Below are positions 1 to 11,019 of a DNA stretch of 64,000 nt, one piece after another. The number at the start of each line of letters is the position of its first letter. Within the stretch, counting starts at the first letter, position 1. Source of the stretch: Limonium bicolor (taxonomy: Eukaryota; Streptophyta; Magnoliopsida; Caryophyllales; Plumbaginaceae); the NCBI GenBank assembly GCA_023374045.1, contig CM041776.1, forward strand, positions 348,129,636 to 348,193,635. Direction: 5' to 3'. The notes below the pieces were generated by a model, which did not search any database, had not been told where the DNA came from, and was given only the letters and a program-made list of their open reading frames with translations. The translations under genes were made by a program, and so were the position numbers.

Positions 1-288
1 TTTTGATCTTCTTTCTGAAAGGATATCTTTCTATTCACTGCAAAACTTTTGGTTTGGAGATGGAACTAGCATGGATTTTTATAGTTATAAGACTAAGAGG
101 TGCGTGCATGCATGCCCCTCAAGATTGTAATAAATATTAAGTTGTAGTCAATTCAATCCTATCACTTTCGATCTGTTTGCTTAATCTCATGATTTCTGTA
201 ATTTTTATTGTTGAAATAAATTTTGAACACAAAAAAAAGTCAAAAAGTTTGAGGACTGTGTCACAGTCTATCAATAATAGTCCAGTAT
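1..288. other. gene-free flank left of the first CACTA element
   Basis: No open frame or repeat stands out. The AT-rich text could be a gene 3' end, but nothing identifies it. Positions 286-288 (TAT) are the left target-site duplication of the next element. Confidence 0.4.
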
Positions 289-313
289 CACTACAAAAAA
301 AATGCCATTTACC
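289..313 (+). repeat. left terminal inverted repeat of the Pack-CACTA element
   Basis: Begins CACTACAAAAAAAATG and continues into CCATTTACC. It matches the inverted right end with about one mismatch and one extra A in the A-tract. Confidence 0.85.
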
Positions 314-2918
314 CACGGAAGCCTATCCTAACCGATTCATTTTTTTGTTGGCATAGGACATTTATAAGAAAGGGTCGGAAGCTTTTTCTAACGGATTAAT
401 AATTTTGTTGGCATAACTGGTTCGGGCGGAGGACTTATATTCACGCATTTGATTTGCGTTGGCATAGCCGCATAGCCCACTTAAAAGTAGAAATTCCCGC
501 CTTGTACCAGTAAGGCGCGCTGCACTGAAAAAAAAAAGAAGAAGATAGGGTTAAACATGAAAAGAAAGTAGAAAACAGGAATTCTCGAGTCGTTGAGGAA
601 GGAACCACAGCCGATGAGGAAGGAAGTAGTGCGAAATTTCTTCAGCCGGCGGGTGGTTTCACCTTGTATCACGCCCATAAGCCCATTACCCCCTATCGTG
701 TTTATACTCCTAGCCGGGCTGCAGTTCCCCCGTCCTTGAAGCACCTGTTGCCGTCGAGTCTACCACTTCTGGCCGAAATGAGCTGAACGGTCAGATATCC
801 CTTTTTTTTCTACCTCTTTCTCTCCATTTGCATCATCGTCGTCGGTGAGCTGTGCTTGCTTCGCTGTTTCTGTCTAGCACATCGATTTCTTCCGCCGCTG
901 GTGAGTAGCAAACTTTCCACACGGTATGTATTTTCTTCGTCAAACCCTAGATGAAGTGGCTGATTCAGTGAACTGCCTGCTTCTCTTGTTTAAATTATAC
1001 TGAAGAGTCTATCTTTGACTGGTGTGGTGAGAACCTCTATCTTGTCTACTACCTGGAAATGCAATTGGGCAAAGCTTTCAGCTCTAGTGCTTGGTGAATC
1101 CTCCATTTTATCTACTACCTGAAAAGGCAATTGGCTTCTTCACAGGTTCTTGTATTGATGTCGTACCAGCTCTTGCATTGTTCTTTGCTTCTTATAAATG
1201 TGCACTAATTCTTGTTTTCAGACAATGGTGGTGGATTTCTTTTGGGTGCAGCAGCAGAGTTAAGCTTGTAGCTATTACAATTTCTGATGGTGGAACTCAT
1301 ATGGTATATATTTCATCTTTACTTTTCTTTCTGTCATTAAGGTTTATTGTATGTTTCAGATTTCTTAGCATATATCCTTGTGAATTGGGGTAATTGAGAT
1401 TGTATATGTTGTGTGACAGATTCAAAAGCCGTAACTATAGAACTAAGGAATAAAACGATGGCTATAAAACAAGTATAACTTAAACTTAGTTGCACATATG
1501 ACAACTTCTGGTGTAGGCGTAATATTAAGGCTTTATTTATTTTCTAGAGGAAGCAATCTCTTTCTCTCATTGTATATTTCTGTCAATTTGCTATACAATA
1601 GTTTTCAATTCTTAGCACATGGACACTAAAGTATCAATCTGGCAAGATGATTGGGTTTAAACTTCATACATAAGAGGGAAGTTATGATTAAATAAGCTTC
1701 TCTCTTAATATAACAACAAAACTTTTCAACTTTTGGAAAAGGTGGAGGCATTTTGTAACTCTGGTTGGTCTACTGACATAGTGACAAAATTTCTTTCTAC
1801 GGAAAAGTACATAGTCTACTTTAAGCATTTCATAAAGGAGATGCGCTGCTCTTACTAAAAACTATTTGCTTCTCATTATGCCATGGTCCAAGTTACCAAC
1901 ATCCGACTTAATCTATTTTTTACCTTAATAAGAAAAAAAAAACAGATTTGTTGTATACTATACAAATTGAGTATCACTGCTGCACGCAAACAAATGGGAA
2001 GTCATTAGAGAAGTTTAATTGGCTTGGATACTTGAAAATGTTTCAGGTGACACTAGCACAGTCAAATGAGCTGGAGCTTCTCTCTGGAGAAAATGTTTGC
2101 AGATAACGGAAGTGCGCATGTATACTCTCTTGAGATTGTCTTAATTTGTTTAGTGTAATGATGATTCATCACAATTGTTTTAGTAGTGATGGATTGTGGC
2201 TGGTGAACATATACTTTGTTATAAAAGTTTATTTTGGCTATCAAAAAATTATTATTGTTGTGTGTGAAACATTTATTTAGCTAGCGTGGAAGGTTGGTAT
2301 GGCCTGATAGTAGGGTGTCTTGTAAATCTACTTGCTCTTTTTGTCACCAAGTGTTGTTATATCATGACCTTTTTGTATTGCATAAGTAACGATTTTATTT
2401 TCAAATGATTTATTTGGGCATTACTTGGCACAAAAGATCCACTGAATATTTGGTCTCTGATGAAAATCCATTTTTTACTTTTATCACATTTTTGTATTGA
2501 AATTCCTACTGCTTGTTTGTTGAATGTGTAATTATTCATTCTCTCCTCTTTTCTTAGTGTAGAACAAGGGAAAATCTATCATTATCCTAATCTCATCGCA
2601 TGCATATTACGTTAAATTTAGCATATTATATTCTAATAGGAAAGTGCTGCAAGCAATTTGATATCTTTGTAGATTGTGCTGACTGCTTCTTTCAATAAAT
2701 CTTCATACCAGGAATTCATCTCTGTTAGAGACGTCGCTCTCTTGTCACCTTGAACCCAATTCTTCAATAGTTGTTTGTGGCAATTATTAACTAAGTCACT
2801 CTTTACTTAAGCTTACAAGGTAGAACTTGTTTGTACTCATTTGCTTGTTAAATATTGCATTGTTAGCTCATATTTATTCTTTTAACGTTTGTTTCCCTGT
2901 TTCTTTGTTTCTCGGCAG
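314..2918. other. internal non-coding part of the Pack-CACTA element
   Basis: No recognised coding sequence. Near 780-910 there is a pyrimidine-rich stretch followed by a GTGAGT-like splice donor. This resembles a captured 5' untranslated exon and intron, but the source gene is not recognised. The rest is AT-rich and intron-like. Confidence 0.35.
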
Positions 2919-4180
2919 CCAGTACAAGGAATATATGTCCGAGCTTCTGGAATATCTCATTTCTGTTTTTGAGAGGGCAGAGCCCTTGAAAGATTCGGAC
3001 AGACTATTTTTGAAGGTATGTTTGCCTTATAACCGTCACATGACCAGTCTTATAACCGTTGTATAACCAGTCTTATGACCATCGTATTACCAGTCTTCGT
3101 ATAACTAGTCTTCTGACCATCGTATAATAAGTCTTCTGACCATCATATAACCAGTCTTATGTCCGTCGTATAACCAATCTTATGACTAGTTCTTGATGTA
3201 CGTTGTACACACCATTGTCTTATATCTTTCTGCTATTTTCTGCAATCCAGGCATTGGCTGCTACCGGGCTTAAAACTGGAGGAACACTTAAGCAAAGAGC
3301 TGAGAGATTTTTCCTCATGAAGGTTGTGTTTCTAGTCATTAGAAATTTCCCTACCGCCTCTCTTGTTGTTCCATTGCTCTGTCTTTTTTATTTTAACTTA
3401 TGTGCTGTTAGTTTCTGAATCTTCGAATCTGATGTGATCTCAAATTGAGATGTATGATGCTATGCACATTATTTCTGGTTCACGTGAGTAATAAACTTTG
3501 GTGTGGAAAGGAATCTGATAATTTCTTGGCATACTCTTTATTAATTGATTCTTAATTTATTGCACGTGTAGTACTGTGACAAGTTAAATAGAAGTTAGTG
3601 TATTTTATCTTTGTATTCTGTTGCTGGACTTACTGCACTATCACAGAGATATGTTGCACTCATTCTCTATCGTTCAAGGTTCATTTTTAATTTTTCACCA
3701 GGATTGAAGATTCTTTGCAGTGAAAGTACTACTATGCTCCTGGGCCAAAAGAAAAATAAGTCACACAGATTATACTTGTATCAAATTTTCGGCTGCATTG
3801 TATCTTCTGGTCATCTTCATTATGCATTTTGTACAAATTAGTTGCTCCCAGCTGGTGGAGGTTGTAACTGTGTGTTAAACTTCATCTGATTGTTCTAGCT
3901 AGTACATTTTTTCCTTAGTTATAGAACTAAGTTCATATTTTGCAGCTGACGTTGAGATTTTTCACCCAGTATCTTGATGAATTTGACATTTTTTTTCTGA
4001 CACCAAAATTATTCTTTGGTGCAGGATACCCCTCTTGGAATTTGGATAAGAAACATTTTGCTAAATCTTCACACGGCGCAAACCAAAATGGTGATAAAAG
4101 TTCCTTCGGACAAGAAGATTCTTAAGGAAATTGCTTTGATGGAGGTGCAGATGAAAACGCTTTGTGAATTTTTACAAGAG
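2919..4180 (+). pseudogene. captured fragment of splicing factor SF3a subunit 3 (SF3a60)
   Basis: SF3a60 is a subunit of the U2 snRNP-associated SF3a complex, which acts in branch-site recognition in the nucleus. Three exon-like blocks with flanking AG/GT match it in order. Block 2919-3015 reads YKEYMSELLEYLI then EPLKDSDR. Block 3251-3322 reads GLKTGGTLKQRAERFF. Block 4025-4180 reads DTPL, then in a shifted frame NLDKKHFAK, then KEIALMEVQMKTLCE. The exon expected between the first two blocks, the protein start and the zinc-finger C-terminus are absent. Two one-base frameshifts lie inside the last block. It sits within the CACTA element, so it is a transduplicated pseudogene fragment. The family match is from memory of plant SF3a60; no alignment was run. 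Confidence 0.75.
3027..3188. repeat. degenerate minisatellite in the SF3a60-like intron
   Basis: About seven imperfect units of roughly 20-24 bp built on TATAACCAGTCTTATGACC. They lie in the space between the first two SF3a60-like exons, where an expected exon is missing. Confidence 0.7.
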
Positions 4181-4944
4181 GTCAGCATTTGCTTCCTATT
4201 TTATATGAAGCATTTTTCTATACGCCAACAGGGAACACATAGCCATTGTGCACTCAAATCAACAGAAAATTTATTGATTGTTAGTTGTATATAGGAGTGG
4301 GTGAATGTGGGAGTAAGTTTTGCTGCTTCTATGAATTATCTTTGTTTCCCAACTTTTGGTGACATATGCATGCATTTCGTATGAACATGCCAACATAGCA
4401 GTTCTAGCCCTTGATTCCCTAGGAATCTTTGCTTTGACTAAATTAATGGGATGGCTACCGGAGAGTAATTGATTTGCATTCATCCTTGAGTTTTGTGGAT
4501 CATTTGGTATTTATGTATTTGCTAGTTTTATGGCTGATTATTAACTGATATCATTGTTAATATAATTGATTCTATTAGGTATCAACTGGTGCTAGTGGCA
4601 TTCTCAAGGACCCATCCTCAAGCAAGGACCCATCAAGCAATCCAGATAGCAGTGAGAAGAATTAGTTGGCTAGGATGTTTGTGCACTAGGGAGGTGGTTT
4701 TTTTTGCTATGAAGGGAGTACTTTTTGGATGTTTAGCATTGTTAGGAAGGGCTGAACTTTTGGCCAACATTTAGCCTACATACTTATTCAAATATTGAAG
4801 TGGAAACAACTTACTTTAGACATCTATAATTGGTTGTACATCTGGCTACGTACTTTCTATGAATATTAATGTGATTCAACTTTTGAAGATCTAAATCTTT
4901 TACTGTGATATTATTACTATACAGGTTTAAATGATTGGAAATCT

Positions 4945-5305
4945 AGGGGTTTATACCAATGGAATCTATTCCAACAGATAAATCTGTCAGTATAGATACA
5001 AATAATGATGACCTTTGCCAACGGAATTAATTGTTGGTATTGATACAACATATCAGGTTATTGTCTACCTATTCCAACGGCAATATCCGTTGTTATAGCT
5101 ATATTGAATTTGGTCAGTTGTATGCCATTTACCAACAATTTTTTCCGTGGGTATAGGTATTTCAGGCTGCTCCAACGGACAAAAAAAACGTGGGTATAGA
5201 GTTATCCCCACGGTACTAATGCTAACGGAAAATATTCCGTTGGAGTAGGTAAATTGGTACTGTACCAACGGATTTTTGACTTTTACCTACAGAAAATTTC
5301 TGTTG
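4945..5305. repeat. subterminal repeat region of the Pack-CACTA element
   Basis: Repeated short motifs such as CCAACGG, CCGTTGG and GTTGGTAT occur in both orientations next to the right end. This is the arrangement in which CACTA transposase-binding sites are normally found. Confidence 0.6.
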
Positions 5306-5330
5306 GTAAATGTCATTTTTTTTTGTAGTG
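5306..5330 (-). repeat. right terminal inverted repeat of the Pack-CACTA element
   Basis: Ends in TTTTGTAGTG, the inverse of the left CACTACAAAA end, and is followed by TSD TAT (5331-5333). Confidence 0.85.
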
Positions 5331-5852
5331 TATGTTACATATTAACACGTAGTGAAGATTGCTAGCAACATATATAACTCATATGATGGAATCGAAAAGA
5401 AGAAGAAACATGTTCTATTTGTGTAATAATAGAGGACATATATATATATATATATATTAAAAGTTCATGGTGATTAATCCCTTTAGATATGAAACACGTG
5501 AAATTAATTAAACTGGATATCTTATAAAATATGATATTATATTCTAGTCTTGCAACAAATTAATATTGCTGCGACTTTTGAATCCCGTAATGTCATGAAT
5601 GCTGATGTTTTGATCCAGGCGTGCGCGGTGACCGTCCCATATAGATTATACGGTGGGCTACCATACCAGCTTCATTCGCTTTAATTAACTGAAAGGAACT
5701 TCACATTCGAACATACATTAAATTAAGTGATCACTGTAATTATTGTATGAGTGTGGTCCCTTCTCTCCTGTCAGAATAGAAACAAATCTGTCATCACCTG
5801 ACAAGGACGGAAATCGACAACGAAATCTTGAGAAGAATATTCTTTACTACTA
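5331..5852. other. intergenic DNA with a short TA microsatellite
   Basis: AT-rich with no recognisable gene. A (TA)n tract lies at about 5438-5458. Confidence 0.5.
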
Positions 5853-6090
5853 CTACCTCCGTCCCGTCATAAGTGTCATGTTTGCTTTTTGGCACGTTTT
5901 TCCATCTCAATATTAAACATATAAGGTAAAATAATTTTATAAAACTAAATTTTGTATTATATTTTATCAGTAAGGAATCATATGCAAAACTTAAATTTTC
6001 AAAATTAATTTATCTTATATGTTAAAAATTGAAGTCAAACGACATGTCCAAATAGTAAATAGGACGGTCAAGGTGGGACGGAGGGAGTAG
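5853..6090. mobile_element. Stowaway-type MITE (Tc1/mariner)
   Basis: Left end CTACCTCCGTCCC and right end GGGACGGAGGGAGTAG are inverted repeats of the CTCCGTCCC type typical of plant Stowaway elements. TA dinucleotides flank both sides (5851-5852 and 6091-6092). The 238-bp AT-rich interior has no coding capacity, as usual for this family. Confidence 0.9.
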
Positions 6091-8788
6091 TATACATTAT
6101 GTTACCAAAAGTCAATCTTTACTTGTCTCCCAAGTATCCACTTATAATAATGCAAGTAATATATTACATATAGAAGAAGAGTATAACAATTTATTAGTAA
6201 ACAGTAACAATCTAGTACAACATTTATAAACTGAGAGTACTCTAATTAACTCAGAAGCTAGCTACGTGTTGAAAACATCCCCTCTACGGTCTACCACACT
6301 GCTTAAACAATGAAATACATAGAAAGATTTCTTGAAGTCTAGTAACGTAATTTTACATACACTAATTAACTACTACCTCGAATATCCATTGACAACACAA
6401 CACTAATAATAAATAATTTAAAAAAGCTAACTACTTTTATGAGTACAACTAAAAACCAACAACAAAATTCAGAAACACGTGAGACAAACCCAATTGAACG
6501 GTGTTAAGTAATACAAAAAGGAAAATATTGTAAGGTGCATGCAAGATCCCTTATACATAAAAATATATTTTCACCTATTAAAAACAGAGATATACTTTAT
6601 GATTGTCGGTCGTGGGTCCAGCCATTGACAACCACATGGAGTACTATGTAACACGTAACAATGCACCACGCGCAGCCGACTCGGGATCGTTTCACAATTC
6701 GGACAGGACACTACTTGCTACTACTATTGGAATCTTTCGGATATATACTATATTAGTATGATGTTTTGTATGCACGAGCCTTCATTGACGAACCATAAAG
6801 TCAAAATAAATGCTAAACTTTTACACGTGTAATTATAATAGTATCGGTTATATAATAAATATGTAACCTATGGCTAACTAATTAAAATAACTCTTTGTTA
6901 TCTGTTTTTGGTCATTTTTCTGGGTTCATCTCTCATACACATTTATATCATACTAAATTTCTAGATATATAATGGTTCAACGTTCTTTCATTATGTAGAA
7001 TTTTATTTAATTTTCTTAAACAACATAACAACAACACTATTGGTACGTATTTATACTAAAATTAAAAGAATTAATTTGGTTCGTGCATGGATCATTTCAA
7101 CAAAAATAATTACTTGTTTTGTAATTTTTGGTTTTTCTTTTCTACATCGATATAAATTGCTTTAGAATGATATGTCATAGCAATAATTTTATGGGTCTGT
7201 GACCATGAGTAGACTACATTCGGATCCGGATCAATTATGGTTCTCTTACCTAATTCAATCAGCATATTGGTCTTCATCATAATTTCTTCAATCATCAACG
7301 ACCGTATTACAAAAAGATCAACCGAGTTAGAACAAGTGATATGGGCGGGGCTGATTGAGTTCGTAACTGGGCTAAATAAATAATCCATGCTAGCTCAATG
7401 GTGACAGATACTGCAGTCACTAATTAATTAATCAAAAAGATAATTCTACTAATTAATTTTTAAGATTTTGCATATTACTTGATAATGACTAGAAAATCAA
7501 TAAAATATAAGCACCTAACTTTTCATACCAGATGACAATGATCGATCACGTATGGGATACGTAAATGAGACTTAGCGTGATTCCCTTTGAATTCCCGTAG
7601 AGATCAAAACCAATTAAGTAAATGAGACTTGAATGGAAGTCAATAAGTATTATCTAGGAAATTCAATGCTCACCTCACCGATCACTAATAACTATGATAA
7701 TAAATTGGTTAGTTAGTAAACTCTTTCTAAAAAAAACGATATGAAATCCTATGGAAATGACGTCTTTTTATAACAAAAATGGGAATGAACCTTGGATTTG
7801 TTATTTATATCTAATAGGAGTAGTTTAAATGACGTACTCACTACTAATAAGAAAAACTATTTCCATTAAAAAAATAGTATGGATGACCGATTGTACTTAT
7901 GCCCATGTGTGTATTTGCATTGCACATAATACCTACTTTCACAATTGCTGGAAAACCCAGATACAACCGGTCTTTTTTGATATAATTAAGGCTTGTAGCC
8001 GTTTTATTAAAAAAAATAAAAAAAGTGGTATATATTCAGCTTTGCCTGGAAAAAGCTCAGGAAAAGCTCATGAGTATCCACCACTAAAATTACAACCTAT
8101 GCAGCCGAAATAACTATGTAGCACTAGCTTTCCAATCCTCGATATCTCCTGCTAAGGATACTTCATGGCTCACATGGATCACAGACACAAAGTATTGCCT
8201 ATCGGGACCATTTATCTGTCGAACCAAATTTCTACTTGTCAAGCGCCAGCCTTGATACCAATTGGACTTGATTCACCAGCCCTCGAAATACTTCATTCCT
8301 CGAGTGTTACCTCTATGCCCCCAACACAAGCAGAAACAACAGAAACAAGCAGACATGTCTACTTCAAAATCTTAAACCAGTATTTCAATAAACCCATCCT
8401 AGTGACTGGTGATTTGAGCGAAGTCCTTAAAAAGCTCAGACCGCAAAAGAAGCAAAGATTCCTTGAGAACTAGTGGAATGGAAAAATTTTATAATAAGAC
8501 GTACAAAATTTTTTGATACTCAAGGCGCTGCAAAGACAGCATATTGATGGTCTACATCATTGGCATGGCCATGGAGGCTAGCGCACAAGACAACAATACA
8601 AACTAGACATCAAAAACAATACAACATCAGAAATAGCAACTAGAACAAAACAGAATTAAGCCACCAGAGATTATGTAACACAAAAAGAAGCTCTTCAGAT
8701 CTTTTAGCGACATCACTGCACCGCCCCAGGGAAGACTTGCTATCCCTGCTGCACCGAGGATTCCATAATACGTATAAATAACTTTTAA
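6091..8788. other. intergenic DNA, no supported gene
   Basis: Several open frames of 60-102 codons occur (for example minus strand 7110-7388 and plus strand 7829-8473), but none resembles a family I know. The segment holds a block (7524-7850) repeated at 50576-50852. Confidence 0.45.
7524..7850 (+). repeat. duplicated block alpha, copy 1
   Basis: Closely matches 50576-50852, sharing CAGATGACA, GATCACGTATGGGAT, GCGTGATTCCCTTTGAATTC and CGATATGAAATCCTATGG in the same order and orientation. Small indels separate the copies. It marks the left side of the tandem-duplicated B3 locus. Confidence 0.85.
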
Positions 8789-9103
8789 TTAAATCTGTGC
8801 CCATAACGTAGTACCCATGAGGGTGATCTCTCTCTCCACATAAATCTGGTACTGCTCCTCACCCTGCTGCTTCAACACTAGCGTAACTCTATCCCCTTTC
8901 TGGATATTCTTGTGGCGAACCAGAGCCAACCATTCTCCTGTTACGACTGGTTTCAGGTACCTTCCATCTCGCCTCACAGAGCACCGAAACCTCACCTTAA
9001 TCCGTCTTTGTCGATCGCCTGGAAGTTCACTTGGTGACCACCGCCAATCGGGAAGTTGGATTAAGCTTCTGGTTGGAATATTCAGCTGTGAACCTTGTCG
9101 GAT
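8789..9103 (-). pseudogene. B3 DNA-binding domain gene fragment
   Basis: The open region encodes the C-terminal half of a plant B3-like domain. It reads LPDWRWSPSELPGD, then RFRCSVRRDGRYLKPVVTG, then EWLALVRHKNIQKGDRV, and ends in an EREITLMG-type strand. The order (basic strand, KPV, W-x-x-hydrophobic-VR, GDRV) fits plant B3 transcription-factor-like proteins. An in-frame stop at 9104-9106 precedes the block, no suitable ATG lies upstream and the first part of the domain is missing, so it is probably a truncated gene or a terminal exon. It lies about 1.3 kb from the start of the interrupted B3 gene on the opposite strand, suggesting a small B3 cluster. Confidence 0.6.
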
Positions 9104-9852
9104 TCACTCACTACTTACGGAAAACTATGTTCATCATCATCTCTTGATCACCTGTGTGGTGTGATAATATGTATGAAATGGAGGAATGAATTCAAGCGAG
9201 GATCGGTTCTATTTTGGAGGTTGTGTACTGTCTGTACGCATTGCTTGTCCCTCAAGTACGGCTTACTAGCTGCAGCTTAGTAACTACGGATATTTTGCCC
9301 ACAATATTTTGGCTTTTATTTTGATGACACTTAAGAGTGTTGGCCCATTTTAGTATTAAGAAACAATTAATTACTATATAGTACGAATAATTATACGAAA
9401 ATATTGAAAGTGTCAACGTTTTCATCAGAGCTTCTTAGGTAGAACCGTAGAAAGAAATAACTTTGAGATCCACTTGGGGTTTTTTTTCACGTATATTCTT
9501 CGTGTTGGTTTGGAGTTTCGAGTTTCGTCCACCACCACCACTGTCATTGTAAACTTTTTTTTTTTTATAAGTACTGTCATTGTAAATTCGTAGGGACTAA
9601 AACATGGTGAAATCCTTTTTTCTCTAATTCTACAATATGGTCCTCCTCTTTTTTTAAAAAATATAAGGATATTATAGACTTTTCTATCTATTTCTTAATC
9701 TTTTATTCAACATTTTAAAGTTTTTAATTTCAATAAATTAAAAATAAAATAATCTACTTTTTTAAATTATTATACCCTTAAAATCATCTATTTTTATAAG
9801 AAAAAAAATTAACATTCATAATAAAAAGAAGTTAATTTTATTGAACACGTGT
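9104..9852. other. intergenic DNA, nothing recognised
   Basis: AT-rich with poly-T and poly-A runs. No coding sequence or repeat end is supported. Confidence 0.4.
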
Positions 9853-10410
9853 CTTCGTAAATAACAGTATTTCTCGAGATTACGCTAACTATTACTACTA
9901 TGCTAACATCAAACTTAAACTAATTTCTAACGTACCGATATAGTAATCAAAAAGTATTTCTAATTGTATTAAGTGTTTAGTTATTATTTTGTTTTACTTT
10001 TACTAATAGTTTACTGTATAAATATTTAACATAAACGTAGATAAAAGAACGCTAATGTTTTATTTATAAATATTAAAATGACGAACGATAAAAAAAATAG
10101 CATAATACTGGATGGAGAGAATATATATGATCGGTAAGGATCCTAATGAACTTTTATAGTATTACTTTCATTTTCACTCGTGTTAAATATAATATAATGA
10201 TCCAATTATTTTTGAAAAAAAAAAAGAATCGTAACAGACCGAAATATTAATATGACCAAAAACGACCAAAGTTGAGGGCATTCGATCGACCAGTCGAATT
10301 GATTACATAAACCAAAAGTCGATAAAATACCCCGCGCGGCCTGCTGCTCTCCCTCACATCACAGCCAGACTCACAGACACCTTGATGATCGATCTCAATC
10401 CATTAATGTG
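9853..10410 (+). repeat. duplicated block beta, upstream part, copy 1
   Basis: From GTAAATAACAGTATTTCTCG onward this matches 59070-59874, the upstream region of the intact B3 gene. The second copy has an extra 261-bp insertion next to GTCGATAAAAT. A TATA-like GATAAAATA lies at about 10321-10329, roughly 85 bp before the ATG. Confidence 0.85.
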
Positions 10411-10436
10411 ATGGACACCAATGATCACACACCAAC
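10411..10436 (+). pseudogene. B3 gene copy 1, part 1 of 3 (first codons)
   Basis: ATGGACACCAATGATCACAC begins the same protein start as the intact paralogue at 59875 (MDTNDHTPT here, MATNDHTPT there). The gene is cut in codon 9 by CACTA-A. Coding continues at 34485. Confidence 0.8.
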
Positions 10437-10725
10437 CACTAGTAGAAAAAAGACCTATTTCGGCGGTTCTAATGGGTCTATTTCGGCGGTCGAAATGAGC
10501 ACCGCCGGTGTGAGCACCGCTGAAATAGGTGTGAGCACCTATTTCAGCGGTTCTTAGACAACAACCGCCGAGATAGACTCATGGTCAATCTCAGCATCGG
10601 TCAATCCCATGGGTCTATCTCGGCGGTTGTTCTCTAAGAACCCCCGAGATAGGCATATTTTTTGTATCTATTTTGGTGGTTCTAAACTTAGAACCGCCGA
10701 AATAGACCCCTTTTTTTTTGTTTTT
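10437..10725 (+). repeat. CACTA-A left terminal region with subterminal repeats
   Basis: After the CACTAGTAG terminus, the motif TATTTCGGCGGTTCT and its inverse AGAACCGCCGAAATAG recur several times in both orientations. Such clustered GGCGGTT motifs are likely transposase-binding sites. The stretch to 11019 has no gene. Confidence 0.8.
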
Positions 10726-11019
10726 TCCATCTCAGCTTATATATATATTCACCGCATTTGGTTCAATGAGACCTGTAATAAAGCTTCATCCACACAGGGA
10801 GCTCCAGCACACATTTAAAAAGTTATAAAAGCTCCCAATTAATACCAACGACGCACCACAATTTGAGAGTTAACAAAACCAATGTAATTACACTTAATTA
10901 CACACTTTCATTACAAATAAAAAACCACATTACAATTCAAATCTACCATTACACCATCCACAAGTGTACAGAGTTACAATTACATACTCGAAAAAGTTCA
11001 CAAAACATCTTCATGATCA

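Larger units (their letters stand above)
289..5330. mobile_element. CACTA (En/Spm) element, non-autonomous, carrying gene fragments (Pack-CACTA)
   Basis: The element opens with CACTACAAAAAAAATG and closes with the inverted match CATTTTTTTTTGTAGTG. It is flanked by a 3-bp duplication TAT (286-288 and 5331-5333), the size expected of CACTA transposons. No TNP2 or TNPA coding sequence was found inside, so it must depend on another element to move. It contains intron-exon pieces of a host gene resembling SF3a60 at 2919-4180. The ends carry short repeats around CCAACGG/CCGTTGG. The 5.0-kb length, TIR and TSD are read directly; the trans-mobilised Pack-CACTA interpretation is inference. Confidence 0.9.

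Noticed and set aside
7110..7388. 92-residue minus-strand frame
   Set aside because: No recognisable motif or gene context; kept only as a note in the intergenic entry.
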